Of a DNA stretch of 64,000 nt, positions 17,958 through 27,598 are shown one piece after another. Both the position numbers and the translations under genes were made by a program. The DNA is from Thalassolituus marinus. GTDB lineage: Bacteria > Pseudomonadota > Gammaproteobacteria > Pseudomonadales > Oceanobacteraceae. How positions within the stretch are numbered: the first letter of the stretch is position 1; each line of letters starts with the position of its first letter. The notes under the pieces were generated by a model. The model ran no database searches. It was not told the DNA's origin and saw only the letters and a program-made list of their open reading frames with translations. Where the stretch lies: assembly GCF_020320395.1 (NCBI RefSeq), contig NZ_JAEDAH010000008.1, positions 1-64,000 of the forward strand. Direction: 5' to 3'.

Positions 17958-20861
17958 TCAGTATTCGGCGACTTTCAGCCCAAGTTGTTCTGCAACCGAC
18001 TGAGTGCCGCGTGGTGCAACCACGGCTTTCACACCGTTTTGCCCCTGCAGATACTGGGCGGCAACACGCTGTATATCGCTCCATTGTGTGGCCAGCAGTC
18101 GCTCGCGGAATTGCTGACGCAGTTCACGAGTACGTCCGGTGCGATCCTGATGGAAGTATTGCTTGGCTTCGCCGGCTGGCGATCCCGGGCGGTCCATGCC
18201 GCCGATCAGTCCCAGCACTGATTGTTCAATCAGATCATCGCCGTTGCTGCGATTCAGCACCCAGTCGACTGAGGCAGCAAAGTCGGCAAATGTGCCTTCT
18301 ACTCTTGGGTCGCGATAGCTGTAGAACTTGAAGCAGCCCAGTGCAGAATCCTGTGCTGCACCTGCGCCATAGGCACCGCCTCGTTCGCGAATAGCGGTAT
18401 GCAGGTGGCCGTTGCGCAAAATACCGGACAGTACCGCCAGTACCGGAGCATCAGCATGATCCATGGTGACGGTCGGGAATGCCCAGGCACAGAAGTTCAC
18501 CTGTGAGTCCACCATCCAGTACGTGGCCGGGTCGGTGTTCCGCCAGTTCATGGGCTGACTGGCTGGCGCGGTCACGCTGTTCCATTGCGCCAGCAGCGCC
18601 TCACGGTGCGCATTACGGCTCTGTTCGTCAGACACCAGCAAGGCTTCCGCCGGCGTGGTGATGCTGGTGTACAGCTCGTTCAGGGCGCTGCTGATAAAGC
18701 CGGCACCTTCCTGTTGCGCCTGCTGCCAGCGTTCTTTTACGCGGCGGATTTGCGGCAGACCACCCAGTTCGTTAGCAATATTGGCTGCGGCATTCAGTGG
18801 TGCAGCTGCCAGTGACATGGCAAGGCTATGACCACTGCCGGTAATACCCTGCTCACGGCGCGACTTGGCGTGGGTTAATAAATCCAGCAGGCGGTTTTCT
18901 TCGTCGAAGGTAGCGCTACCCCAGGTTTCTTTCATCAGTGCAGAAAAGTCTTCGCTGCGGCTGCTCAGTGCTTTACCGCTCATTACCAGATAGCCGGACA
19001 GTAGGTCCGGATTATCGACCTGACCCTTGATGCTGGCATAGCTGGTCAGCGAGCCTACCAGTGCGGTTTGCTTCTGCTGCTGGTGCAGGTAGTCGTTACC
19101 ACCGGCACCGACTTCACTCCAGGTCTGGGTGAAAAATGGCAGCCAGGTCAGCTGCTCACCGCTCAGGGTCGGCAGATCGCACAGCAATTGCTGGTAGATA
19201 ATGCCGTTGGTGCCGACCGTGTATTCAGTCACCGGCATGGCTGCTGTGTTATCAGTACTGGCGTCTGCGGCCATGTAAGAAACTTCGGGGCGTACATCGG
19301 CCAGAGTCACCTGCGGCAGAATGCCCGGATCATCTTCCTGGGCCTGGCGGGCTTTCAGTGCTTCGGCCTGTTCAATCAGTTGCTGGCAATCGTCATCGCT
19401 GAGTTGCTCGCGGATGCGCTGTAACTGAGCTTCTTCCAGGCGTTTGGCTTCGGCGTTGACACCGTCGTCCGGACGCAGCGTGAAGCGTACCCGGTGACGG
19501 TTATTAAGCAGCAAACGGGTGACGGCTTCCTGCATGAACTGCGGGTTGCGGGTACGTTCGCGCAGGGTTTCCAGTGCCGGGTCGAGGTTCAGCAGGCCGG
19601 CCGGATCACCATAGTGGGTGGCGGCTGGTAGTGAATTGAAAATCAGCTGCAGCCCGTATGGGTAATGGTCGCCACCGATTTCGCGCTGATGCAGCTCCAG
19701 CTGATGCAGGGCGGCGTCGATCATGCTCTGATCAACACCTTCGTCGGCTACTTTTTGCAGAGTATCGATAATCAGCTGCTCTACCGCTTCAGCATGCTCA
19801 GGCTCGCTGCCTTCGATGCCGCACATAAAGCTCATTTCTCGGTTAGAGTCTTCCAGACCGCACAGTGGTGACGGTGCGCCACCCAGTTCGGTTTCTTCCA
19901 GTGCGCGACGCAGAGGCGAGGCACTGTTATCCAGCAGTACCTGACTGACCAGGTGTGCTTCCAGCTGAGCATCGAGATCAATAGAGTCGCCCAGCAGCCA
20001 ACCCACTACGTGGTGAGTGGCGGCGGACAGGTCTTCGCTGTCGATACCGTAGCGTTGTTCGACGGCAATGGGTGCCGGGTAGCGTTTTTCCGGCTCCACC
20101 CGCCATTGTTTGTCCTGACGCTCAAAGCGACTCAGTGCCTGGCTTTCCAGTTTGTCGTGCAACTCATCAATGTCGATTGAGCCGAACGTCATAAAGATGG
20201 CATTGCTCGGGTGGTAGTGCGTGCGATAGAAGCTCAGCAACTGCTCGTAGGTCAGGTCGGTGATTTCTGCGGGCTCGCCACCACTGTTGTAGTGGTAAGT
20301 GGTCGTCGGAAACAGGTGGGCACTGATGCCCTGCCACAACTGACTGACCGTGGATGACATGGCGCCTTTCATTTCGTTGAACACAACGCCTTTGTATTCA
20401 AGTGGTGACTGCGGGTTGCCCTCTTCACTGAACTCAATGCGATGGCCTTCCTGAGCGAAGTCCAGCTCGTGCAAGCGCGAGAAAAAGACGGCATCGAGGT
20501 AGACGTCGAGCAGATTGTTAAAGTCTTTGTCGTTTTGCGAGGCAAACGGATACGCCGTCCAGTCGCTGCTGGTCATGGCGTTCATAAAGGTGTTCAACGA
20601 GCGGCGCGTCATCATGAAGAATGGATCGCGTACCGGGTATTTTTCGCTGCCACACAGCGCGGTGTGCTCGAGAATATGGGCTACGCCGGTGGAATCGTGC
20701 GGCATAGTGCGCACGGCTACTATAAAGGCTTTCTCGTCATGTTCAGTGGCAAGGTGATAATGCACAGCACCGGTGTTGATGTGTTCGTAGTGCTCGATAT
20801 CGATATTGAGTGACTCAACGCGGGTTTTGCCGATATGACGGAATGCGCTGTTAGATGACAT
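17958..20861 (-). CDS. PreP-like M16C zinc metalloprotease
   Basis: A 967-residue member of the presequence-protease (PreP/Cym1) group of M16 peptidases, which enclose and cut short unfolded peptides. The inverted zinc motif HILEH is at residues 62-66, and the third ligand is probably Glu161 in VVFNEMKGAMS. The two-half clamshell fold expected for M16C fits the length. No signal peptide is present, so it is probably cytoplasmic. It is a monocistronic gene divergent from the aminotransferase. The same-strand TonB operon lies 89 bp downstream with no clear terminator between. Confidence 0.93.
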   Translation of the reverse strand: MSSNSAFRHIGKTRVESLNIDIEHYEHINTGAVHYHLATEHDEKAFIVAVRTMPHDSTGVAHILEHTALCGSEKYPVRDPFFMMTRRSLNTFMNAMTSSDWTAYPFASQNDKDFNNLLDVYLDAVFFSRLHELDFAQEGHRIEFSEEGNPQSPLEYKGVVFNEMKGAMSSTVSQLWQGISAHLFPTTTYHYNSGGEPAEITDLTYEQLLSFYRTHYHPSNAIFMTFGSIDIDELHDKLESQALSRFERQDKQWRVEPEKRYPAPIAVEQRYGIDSEDLSAATHHVVGWLLGDSIDLDAQLEAHLVSQVLLDNSASPLRRALEETELGGAPSPLCGLEDSNREMSFMCGIEGSEPEHAEAVEQLIIDTLQKVADEGVDQSMIDAALHQLELHQREIGGDHYPYGLQLIFNSLPAATHYGDPAGLLNLDPALETLRERTRNPQFMQEAVTRLLLNNRHRVRFTLRPDDGVNAEAKRLEEAQLQRIREQLSDDDCQQLIEQAEALKARQAQEDDPGILPQVTLADVRPEVSYMAADASTDNTAAMPVTEYTVGTNGIIYQQLLCDLPTLSGEQLTWLPFFTQTWSEVGAGGNDYLHQQQKQTALVGSLTSYASIKGQVDNPDLLSGYLVMSGKALSSRSEDFSALMKETWGSATFDEENRLLDLLTHAKSRREQGITGSGHSLAMSLAAAPLNAAANIANELGGLPQIRRVKERWQQAQQEGAGFISSALNELYTSITTPAEALLVSDEQSRNAHREALLAQWNSVTAPASQPMNWRNTDPATYWMVDSQVNFCAWAFPTVTMDHADAPVLAVLSGILRNGHLHTAIRERGGAYGAGAAQDSALGCFKFYSYRDPRVEGTFADFAASVDWVLNRSNGDDLIEQSVLGLIGGMDRPGSPAGEAKQYFHQDRTGRTRELRQQFRERLLATQWSDIQRVAAQYLQGQNGVKAVVAPRGTQSVAEQLGLKVAEY

Positions 20862-20969
20862 AGGCTCTCTGCTTATCCTTTTCTGCTTTACTGGAGTATG
20901 TTAACAGGCTATTTGCATGCCGTAACGGGTGATTATGCTTCTCATCATCTTTATCAAGAGGTTTCTGTG

Positions 20970-22106
20970 ATGACTGAGTATCCATGGCTGGACGAGTTTC
21001 CGGTGAACGATGAATGTCTTTATCTGAATCATGCCGCCGTAGCGCCCTGGCCGGAACGTGCCCGGCAGGCGGTGGCCGATTTTGCTACCGAAAATGTGGC
21101 CTTTGGTGCGTCGCACTACCCGCAATGGCTGACCATTGAAACCTCACTTAAACGTAATCTCGAAGCACTGATCGACGCGCCACAAGGCAGTGTTGCGCTG
21201 GTAAAAAACACCTCAGAGGCGTTGTCGTTTGTCGCTGCAGGCATCGACTGGCAGCAAGACGATGTGGTTGTGATCAGTGATCAGGAGTTTCCTTCCAACC
21301 GAATTGTCTGGGAGTCCCTAAAGCGACGTGGTGTGCAGGTGGTGGAAGTCGCACTGCCATGGGAAGACCCGGAGCGCGAGCTACTGGCTGCAATCGCCCG
21401 CAAGCCGCGCCTTGTGTCGATCAGTGCCGTGCAGTATGCCAGTGGCCTGACCATGGATCTGATCCGCATTGGTGAAGCCTGTAAGGCCAGCGGTGTGTTG
21501 TTTTGTGTTGATGCCATTCAGGCAGTAGGCGCTCTACCATTCTCGGTGCAGGCGATTCAGGCTGACTTTGCCATGGCGGATGGCCATAAGTGGCTGCTGG
21601 GCCCCGAGGGGCTGGGCTTCTTCTACGTGCGTCCTGAAATAATGGATTCACTGCCGCCAAGCGAATACGGCTGGCATATGGTGGCGGATATGGGTAACTA
21701 CGACAATAAAGACTGGCAGCTGGCAGCGGATGCGCGCCGCTATGAATGCGGCAGTCCGAATATGCTGGCGGCGACGGCACTGAACGCCAGTACCGGCCTG
21801 CTGCTGGAAGTGGGCATGGATGTGGTCGCCACGCGCACCGTTACCAATGTGCTGTATCTGAAGGAGCTGCTGGAAGACAAAGGCGCTGTGTTTGTGAATC
21901 CGCTGCTTGATCAGCGCCCGTCCGGCATTCTGACCTTTCATTTCTGGGATCACGATATGGCTGCTCTGTATCAGCGATTGATGCACGTGGGGGTTATTTG
22001 TGCCCATCGTGGCGGTGGTATTCGGTTTTCGCCCCACTTCCATACTACGGAAGATGTTCTCAACGATGCGGTGGATGTACTCGAGGAATTGCTCGATACC
22101 GAATGA
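20970..22106 (+). CDS. class V aminotransferase / cysteine desulfurase-like PLP enzyme
   Basis: A 378-residue fold-type I PLP enzyme. The cofactor lysine is Lys207 in MADGHKWLLGPEG; SISAVQYASG and FCVDAIQAVG are the typical phosphate- and Asp-containing strands. The sequence falls with the NifS/CsdA-like and isopenicillin-epimerase-like members, but I see no conserved active-site cysteine loop of a desulfurase, so the substrate is unknown. The start at 20970 is backed by AAGAGG at proper distance; the upstream in-frame ATG at 20898 is less likely. Confidence 0.85.
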   Translation: MTEYPWLDEFPVNDECLYLNHAAVAPWPERARQAVADFATENVAFGASHYPQWLTIETSLKRNLEALIDAPQGSVALVKNTSEALSFVAAGIDWQQDDVVVISDQEFPSNRIVWESLKRRGVQVVEVALPWEDPERELLAAIARKPRLVSISAVQYASGLTMDLIRIGEACKASGVLFCVDAIQAVGALPFSVQAIQADFAMADGHKWLLGPEGLGFFYVRPEIMDSLPPSEYGWHMVADMGNYDNKDWQLAADARRYECGSPNMLAATALNASTGLLLEVGMDVVATRTVTNVLYLKELLEDKGAVFVNPLLDQRPSGILTFHFWDHDMAALYQRLMHVGVICAHRGGGIRFSPHFHTTEDVLNDAVDVLEELLDTE

Positions 22107-22134
22107 AAAAAGGCCGGTTTATCCGGCCTTTTTT
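22106..22134. terminator. bidirectional terminator between aminotransferase gene and pilZ
   Basis: AAGGCCGG (22110-22117), short loop, CCGGCCTT (22123-22130) and a T-run on both strands. Confidence 0.92.
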
Positions 22135-22142
22135 ATGCTTGC

Positions 22143-22496
22143 TTACAGGGTATGGGTTGGGCGGTCGGACTTGAGTGCGCCAGCCAGGAATGTCTCGATT
22201 TTGTCGCGGGCAATGCTGTCATCACCAGTGAACTGTACGCCTACGCCAGCTACCTTGTTGCCCTGCGCGCCGCGCGGGGTGATCCACACCACTTTACCGG
22301 CTACCGGGATCTTTTCTGGCTCATCCATCAGCTTCAGCAGCATGAAAACCTCATCGCCAAGCTGGTACTGCTTATTGGTCGGGATAAACAGACCACCTTC
22401 CCTGATAAAAGGCATGTAGGCCGCATACAGAACCGACTTATCTTTGATGGTCAGCGACAGGATGCCACTGCGGGCGCCATCCATTCCAGCTGTCAT
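22143..22496 (-). CDS. pilZ: PilZ, type IV pilus assembly protein
   Basis: A 117-residue single PilZ domain next to holB and tmk, exactly as in Pseudomonas aeruginosa (118 residues). The c-di-GMP-binding RxxxR motif is absent from the N-terminus, and the second motif is altered (FIREGGLFIP instead of D/NxSxxG). This agrees with the known failure of Pseudomonas PilZ to bind the nucleotide. It probably works through protein contacts in pilus assembly, as described for the PilB/FimX system (family knowledge). It is the last gene of the long leftward cluster. Confidence 0.93.
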   Translation of the reverse strand: MTAGMDGARSGILSLTIKDKSVLYAAYMPFIREGGLFIPTNKQYQLGDEVFMLLKLMDEPEKIPVAGKVVWITPRGAQGNKVAGVGVQFTGDDSIARDKIETFLAGALKSDRPTHTL

Positions 22497-22517
22497 GGTA
22501 CTTCCCCTTTTGCTTAC

Positions 22518-23510
22518 TCAGCGCTCACGCTGAGCGAGTGTATTCTGCCAGTCGAGTAACAGGGACTCGATCAGGAGTTGCTTATTATAGTGCCCGGCAC
22601 CGGAAAGCAGGCGGCCGAGAATTTCTTTGATTTTGTCATGCAAGGGTATCAGCTTTGCAGCAGGTGGCATAGATTCACCGAGCATCTCTCGTGCGATGGT
22701 GCCATAGGTGAGCTGGTTTGGCTGAATTCCCATGCTGAGCTTTATGCAGTCGGATAAAAACGAATAAAACCAATTGGTTACATCGGAAATATCAAGTTTA
22801 TTCCAACCTTCGGCGGCCACTTGCAAGGGGGCGCTACCATTACTCCACTGCCCCAGCAGTTCCATCCAGCGTTGTTGCTGTTCGCGCTGATCGCTGGCCA
22901 GCCACTGCAGTGCCTTCAGGGGAGCACCAGTGTTGCGCTTGAGGGCCTGTTCGGCTGCTTCGCCGGATTGGCCGTTATTCGCCAGCCAGTGAATTGATTG
23001 CTCGTGACTGGGGGTGTCGAGAGTAAAGCGCTGACAGCGGGAGCGAATGGTCGGCAGAACGGAGCCAAAGCGTTCTGTTTCCAGGAGCAGGAAGCTTTCA
23101 CCGGCCGGCTCTTCGAGTGTCTTCAGTAAGGCGTTGGCCGCGTTGGTGTTCATGACTTCAACCGGACGCAGACTGACTACCTGGCAGCGGCTGATCTGCG
23201 GTGTCTGTGCAAGAAAATCATTCACCCGGCGAATGGCATCGATCCGAATCTGACGACTACCCTCTTCAGGCTGAACGGCCATGTAATCCGGGTGAGAACC
23301 GGCATTCCACAGCTGGCAGCTGTGGCACTGATCGCAGGGTGTATCTTCGTCGCGCTGGCAGAGCAGCCACTTGGCGCTGTATCTGGCCAACTCATGCTTG
23401 CCGATGCCCTCTATGCCAGTGAGCATCAGAGCGTGCGGAAGGCCTGCCTTGCGGTGGCGACGCACAAGATCCGCCCAGGCGTTGTGTTGCCATGGCAGGA
23501 GCGCGGTCAC
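22518..23510 (-). CDS. holB: DNA polymerase III delta' subunit
   Basis: Clamp-loader subunit, 330 residues. The N-terminal AAA+ domain has a degenerate P-loop (GIEGIGKHELA), a cysteine zinc module (CDQCHSC with two more cysteines just before) and the sensor-1/SRC region TIRSRCQR. This is followed by the C-terminal helical collar domain. It overlaps the tmk stop by four bases, so the two are coupled. Confidence 0.93.
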   Translation of the reverse strand: MTALLPWQHNAWADLVRRHRKAGLPHALMLTGIEGIGKHELARYSAKWLLCQRDEDTPCDQCHSCQLWNAGSHPDYMAVQPEEGSRQIRIDAIRRVNDFLAQTPQISRCQVVSLRPVEVMNTNAANALLKTLEEPAGESFLLLETERFGSVLPTIRSRCQRFTLDTPSHEQSIHWLANNGQSGEAAEQALKRNTGAPLKALQWLASDQREQQQRWMELLGQWSNGSAPLQVAAEGWNKLDISDVTNWFYSFLSDCIKLSMGIQPNQLTYGTIAREMLGESMPPAAKLIPLHDKIKEILGRLLSGAGHYNKQLLIESLLLDWQNTLAQRER

Positions 23511-24151
23511 AGCAGTTTCTCCAGCTCGAGCGCAAGATCTTGCTGAACGTCAGTCAGTGGGCGTGACGCATCGATGGTGGCAAAGCGTTCTTCAGCTGCG
23601 GCCAGGGCATGAAAGCCATGCTGTACGCGTTCAAAGAAGGCAAGTTTTTCTGTTTCAAAGCGATCGATCTGTTCACCGGCACTGTCGGCACGCGCCCGGG
23701 CACGACCCATACCAACCTCAAGTGGTGCATCCAGTAAAAAGGTGCGGTCGGGCTCAAGATTGTGCTGTACCAGCGCTTTCAGGTTGTGGATGTGTTCCAT
23801 TGGCAGTTGGCGACCATAGCCCTGATAGGCGATGGTGGAATCGGTGAAGCGATCACACAACACCCAGGTTCCGGCTTCCAGTGCCGGGAGGATCAGAGTA
23901 TTCAGATGCTGTGCGCGGGCTGCGAACATCAGCAGCAGCTCTGCCAGTGGATCAACCGGCTCTTCATGATGAGCCTTAAGCAGCTTCTCGCGAATGGTCT
24001 CGGCCACCGGCGTACCACCTGGCTCTCGTGTGGTAATTACCCCGATGCCTTTGTCGCGCAACCATGTGGCGCAAAAATGGATGTTGGTCGATTTGCCAAC
24101 CCCTTCACCGCCTTCAAAGGTGATGAAGCGGCCCTTTGACGGATTGCTCAT
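23507..24151 (-). CDS. tmk: thymidylate kinase
   Basis: Phosphorylates dTMP to dTDP; 214 residues. P-loop FEGGEGVGKST near residues 12-22, DRFTDSTIAYQGYGR with the DR(Y/F) substrate motif, and a LID-type region with several arginines (GRARARADSAGE). Overlaps mltG and holB by four bases on each side. Confidence 0.96.
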   Translation of the reverse strand: MSNPSKGRFITFEGGEGVGKSTNIHFCATWLRDKGIGVITTREPGGTPVAETIREKLLKAHHEEPVDPLAELLLMFAARAQHLNTLILPALEAGTWVLCDRFTDSTIAYQGYGRQLPMEHIHNLKALVQHNLEPDRTFLLDAPLEVGMGRARARADSAGEQIDRFETEKLAFFERVQHGFHALAAAEERFATIDASRPLTDVQQDLALELEKLL

Positions 24152-25194
24152 AACGTCGATTGCTGCTCTTCTTGGGTAGATTGCGGGGCTGGTGCCGAGC
24201 GGTAATCCTTTGTGCGGCGATATATCTGATAACGTCTGACCGCTGCACTGTGTTCTTCCAGTGTGGCGGAAAACTGATGACTGCCATCCCCTTTGGCGAC
24301 GAAGTATAACTCGTCACCGTCCTGCGGATTAAGTGCGGCGTCCATGGCGGCACGGCCAGCCAGCGCAATAGGTCCTGGCGGCAGACCTTTGTGGCGATAG
24401 GTGTTGTATGGGTTGCTGCGATCCTGCAGGTGTTTCTTACGCAGGTTGCCATCAAACTCTGGCCCGAGACCATAGATAACCGTAGGGTCAGTTTCGAGTC
24501 GCATATTCTTCTGCAGGCGACGCACAAAAACCCCTGCGATCATTGGCCGCTCTGCCGCGGCACCGGTTTCTTTTTCCACAATCGAGGCCATGATCAGCGC
24601 CTGCTGCGGGCTGCTGTATGGCAGGCCTGATGCTCTCAGCTGCCAGGCTTGCTGCAGCTGTTCCTGCAGGCGCTGGTGGGCTTGCTGAATAATGACCGAT
24701 GCCTTGTCGCCACTGTGATAAACATAGGTATCCGGATACAGCTGCCCTTCCGGATTGATATCGAGTTGCAGGAGCGCTGAAACGGCTTCTGGTGTTAACG
24801 GCTTTATGTCCTGTATTAATTTGGGTGCGGTACTGATCGCTGACAGGGCTTCGCGCAGGTCATGCCCTTCAATCAGTGTCACCCGGTAAGCTACGGGACT
24901 GGCACTGGCCAGATGATTAAGCAACTGGCTGGCGGTCAGGCTTGCGGGTATGTCGTATTCCCCTGGGCGCAGAATACGGCTCTGACCACTGAGTTTTGCC
25001 TGAATACGTAACAATAAAGCGGATGGCAGCCAGCCATCCTGCTGCCACTGGCGGGATAATCCACTCAGGGTGTCGCCAGGGGTGATTTCGATACGAATGG
25101 TTTGTTCATTGTTGGTTGGCAGCTGTGACAGGCCCAGAACCAGTGCGATGGCCAGTAACGCGATGACACCACCCAGGCGGATTATTCTTTTCAC
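24148..25194 (-). CDS. mltG: endolytic murein transglycosylase MltG (YceG)
   Basis: Inner-membrane lytic transglycosylase that ends growing glycan strands; 348 residues. One N-terminal membrane helix (about 7-26), then a LysM-like subdomain and the catalytic domain. The essential Glu lies in ASIVEKETG; further marks are METDPTVIYG-like (here LETDPTVIYG) and the SNPYNTY...GLPPGPI segment. The polar C-terminal tail (about 20 residues, Gln/Ser-rich) is a local extension. It overlaps pabC and tmk by four bases each. Confidence 0.95.
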   Translation of the reverse strand: MKRIIRLGGVIALLAIALVLGLSQLPTNNEQTIRIEITPGDTLSGLSRQWQQDGWLPSALLLRIQAKLSGQSRILRPGEYDIPASLTASQLLNHLASASPVAYRVTLIEGHDLREALSAISTAPKLIQDIKPLTPEAVSALLQLDINPEGQLYPDTYVYHSGDKASVIIQQAHQRLQEQLQQAWQLRASGLPYSSPQQALIMASIVEKETGAAAERPMIAGVFVRRLQKNMRLETDPTVIYGLGPEFDGNLRKKHLQDRSNPYNTYRHKGLPPGPIALAGRAAMDAALNPQDGDELYFVAKGDGSHQFSATLEEHSAAVRRYQIYRRTKDYRSAPAPQSTQEEQQSTL

Positions 25195-26006
25195 ACAAAC
25201 AACTCCTGCAGGCTCCGCTGCAGTTCTCTGATTTCGGGGTTGTGATCATACCGTCTACTGCCAACGCTGCGAACATGAATCACGCCATTGAGGCTGTTCG
25301 TCATCAGTACAGCGTCTGATTTGAGAAGTCGTTCCGCTGACACTGATGCTTCAGTCACGGAGGTCTGATTTATCAGCCAGCGCCTGATGACACCATTGAC
25401 CCCGCAGCGACTCAGGTCTGGCGTGATGATCTTCTGCCCTTCCATAAGGAAAATATTACTCATGCAGCCTTCAATCACCCAGTCGTCCTGGTCGAGCATG
25501 ATGGCTTCCTGATGGCCGTCTGGCATTCGCTGGCGACACAATACCTGCTCCAGCCGGTTCAGATGTTTGATGCCGGCCAGTAATGGTTGCTGAGAAAGGC
25601 GGATATCGCTGAACTGGCAGTCGAAGCCTTCCGGACACCGGTTGTGCGCCCAGTCGGGCGCGGTAAACAGTTGCCATATAACGGTAAGCTGAGGTTCTGC
25701 CGGAGGTAAGTAACCTCTCGGGCCCGTACCGCGGGTAATCACCAGTTTCGCTGCAGTTCCCTGGCGTGGCGCCTGCTCTATCGCCTCGTCGATTAAGGCC
25801 AGTGCGTTGATCGGAAAATCCAGCGCCACCAGTCCCTGTACCAAACGTTGTCGATGCCAGTGCCATAGCGGGCAAGTGCCATCTGGCTTGAGGCGCAGGG
25901 TTTCAAACAGGCCATCGCCATAGCTCAGGCCCCGATCATCGCTTTTTACCGAATTGCCGGTTTGCCACCGTCTGGCTGCCGGATTCCACAGATAGGTATT
26001 AGTCAT
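25191..26006 (-). CDS. pabC: aminodeoxychorismate lyase
   Basis: Fold-type IV PLP enzyme that releases pyruvate from aminodeoxychorismate to give p-aminobenzoate for folate; 271 residues. The cofactor lysine is Lys147 in GIKHLNRLEQVL, and the SNIF motif follows EGCM. The start at 26006 overlaps the fabF end by 8 bases and gives a normal N-terminus (MTNTYLWNP). Its partner pabB lies at the far end of the window (58.2 kb). Confidence 0.94.
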   Translation of the reverse strand: MTNTYLWNPAARRWQTGNSVKSDDRGLSYGDGLFETLRLKPDGTCPLWHWHRQRLVQGLVALDFPINALALIDEAIEQAPRQGTAAKLVITRGTGPRGYLPPAEPQLTVIWQLFTAPDWAHNRCPEGFDCQFSDIRLSQQPLLAGIKHLNRLEQVLCRQRMPDGHQEAIMLDQDDWVIEGCMSNIFLMEGQKIITPDLSRCGVNGVIRRWLINQTSVTEASVSAERLLKSDAVLMTNSLNGVIHVRSVGSRRYDHNPEIRELQRSLQELFV

Positions 26007-27237
26007 ACCGTGTAAATAACAGACTTCCATTGGTTCCGCCAAATCCAAATGAGTTGGATATGGCGGCATTGATGGTCATAGGGCGTGCTGTGTGGGCAAT
26101 GTAATCCAGGTCGCAGCCTTCATCCGGGTTGTCCAGATTGATAGTCGGTGGCGCGATGTTGTGGCGAATAGCCAGAATGGTAATCAGCGCCTCGATAGCC
26201 CCGGCTGCACCCAGCAGGTGTCCTGTCATGGACTTGGTTGATGAAACCCCGAGTTTGTAAGCATGTTCGCCAAACACAGATTTTATTGCGCGGGTTTCGG
26301 CAATGTCACCAACCTGGGTGGAGGTGCCATGGGCGTTGATGTAGGCAATATCTTCAGGCTGCAGGTCGGCATCTTTAAGGGCATTGAGCATGGCTGCAGC
26401 AGCACCTGAACCATCTTCTGGAGGACTGGTAATGTGGTGAGCATCGTCACTCAGCCCCAGTCCCGAGAGTTCAGCGTAGATGGTGGCGCCACGCGCCTGA
26501 GCATGCTCCAGTGATTCCAGTACCAGTACTGCGGAACCGTCGCCAAGAACAAATCCGTCGCGTTCTTTGTCCCAGGGGCGACTTGCGCGCTGCGGTTCAT
26601 CGTTGCGGTTGCTCATGGCGCGAGCAGCAGAAAAGCCAGCGATACCCAATGGGCTTGAGGCTGCCTCAGCTCCCCCGGCTATCATGACATCTGCGTCGCC
26701 ATAGGCGATGGTGCGTGCTGCGTAACCAATGTTATGGGTGCCAGTAGTACAGGCTGTTGTGATGGCAAAATTGGGGCCGCGAAAACCATGGCGGATGGCG
26801 ATATTGCCGGAGGCCATATTGATAACAGCGCCCGGCACCAGAAACGGTGAAACCCGACGAGGGCCGCTTTTCAGTAATTGGACATGGCTGTTTTCGATGG
26901 TACTCAAGCCACCAATGCCTGAACCTACGGCCACACCAATGCGGTCACGGTCGAGTGAGTCTGGCAGGTTTGCGTCAAGAATGGCTTCTTCCGCTGCGAC
27001 TAATGCGTATTGCAGAAAAAGGTCGATCTTGCGGGCTTCCTTCTCCGTCATGATGGCGGAAATGTCAAAGTCCGGGATGCTTGCGGCGATGCGGGTTGCA
27101 TAACCCTCTGTGTCAAAGTGTTCGATGGTGCTGATACCACTTTTTCCGGCCAGTAACGCCTGCCAGGTATCGGTGGTATTAAGTCCAAGGGCATTTACGG
27201 TCCCAAGGCCAGTAATAACAACTCTGCGCTTATTCAT
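25999..27237 (-). CDS. fabF: 3-oxoacyl-ACP synthase II
   Basis: Chain-elongating condensing enzyme of fatty acid synthesis, 412 residues. The catalytic triad is complete: Cys163 in TTACTTGTHNIG, His303 in NAHGTST and His340 in GHLLGAAGA. It follows acpP after 83 bp that contain a terminator-like hairpin. Confidence 0.97.
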   Translation of the reverse strand: MNKRRVVITGLGTVNALGLNTTDTWQALLAGKSGISTIEHFDTEGYATRIAASIPDFDISAIMTEKEARKIDLFLQYALVAAEEAILDANLPDSLDRDRIGVAVGSGIGGLSTIENSHVQLLKSGPRRVSPFLVPGAVINMASGNIAIRHGFRGPNFAITTACTTGTHNIGYAARTIAYGDADVMIAGGAEAASSPLGIAGFSAARAMSNRNDEPQRASRPWDKERDGFVLGDGSAVLVLESLEHAQARGATIYAELSGLGLSDDAHHITSPPEDGSGAAAAMLNALKDADLQPEDIAYINAHGTSTQVGDIAETRAIKSVFGEHAYKLGVSSTKSMTGHLLGAAGAIEALITILAIRHNIAPPTINLDNPDEGCDLDYIAHTARPMTINAAISNSFGFGGTNGSLLFTRYD

Positions 27238-27275
27238 AAGCCTGCTTCTTTCTGGTTTCCGGTCCAGCTGAGCAT

Positions 27276-27307
27276 AAAAAAAGCCGCATCCGAAGAGGCG
27301 GCTTTTT
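27276..27307 (-). terminator. partial terminator (attenuator) between acpP and fabF
   Basis: On the minus strand GCCGC (27302-27298), a 10-nt loop and GCGGC (27287-27283) are followed by seven T. The stem is only 5 bp, so read-through is likely. It would leave more acpP than fabF message. Confidence 0.75.
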
Positions 27308-27320
27308 CATCATCTCAGAC

Positions 27321-27554
27321 TTACAGGTTTGCGATGATGTAGTCGATAGCTTCCTGTACGGTGGTCAGCTTTTCAGCGTCTTCGTCAGGAATCTCGGTTT
27401 CAAATTCTTCTTCCAGAGCCATTACCAGCTCAACAGTGTCCAGAGAATCCGCGCCCAGGTCATCAACGAAAGAAGATGAAGCTTTTACGTCTTCTTCTTT
27501 AACGCCCAGTTGTTCACAAACGATTTTCTTTACGCGTTCTTCAATATTGCTCAT
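27321..27554 (-). CDS. acpP: acyl carrier protein
   Basis: A 77-residue, strongly acidic four-helix carrier. The phosphopantetheine attachment site is Ser37 in [12 protein letters not shown]. It is nearly standard in sequence and carries the growing acyl chain for FabD, FabG and FabF encoded around it, and for PlsX. Confidence 0.98.
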   Translation of the reverse strand: MSNIEERVKKIVCEQLGVKEEDVKASSSFVDDLGADSLDTVELVMALEEEFETEIPDEDAEKLTTVQEAIDYIIANL

Positions 27555-27598
27555 GGTTGTTTCCTGTTTTTTACAATTGTCCTGCGGTCGTAATGACC

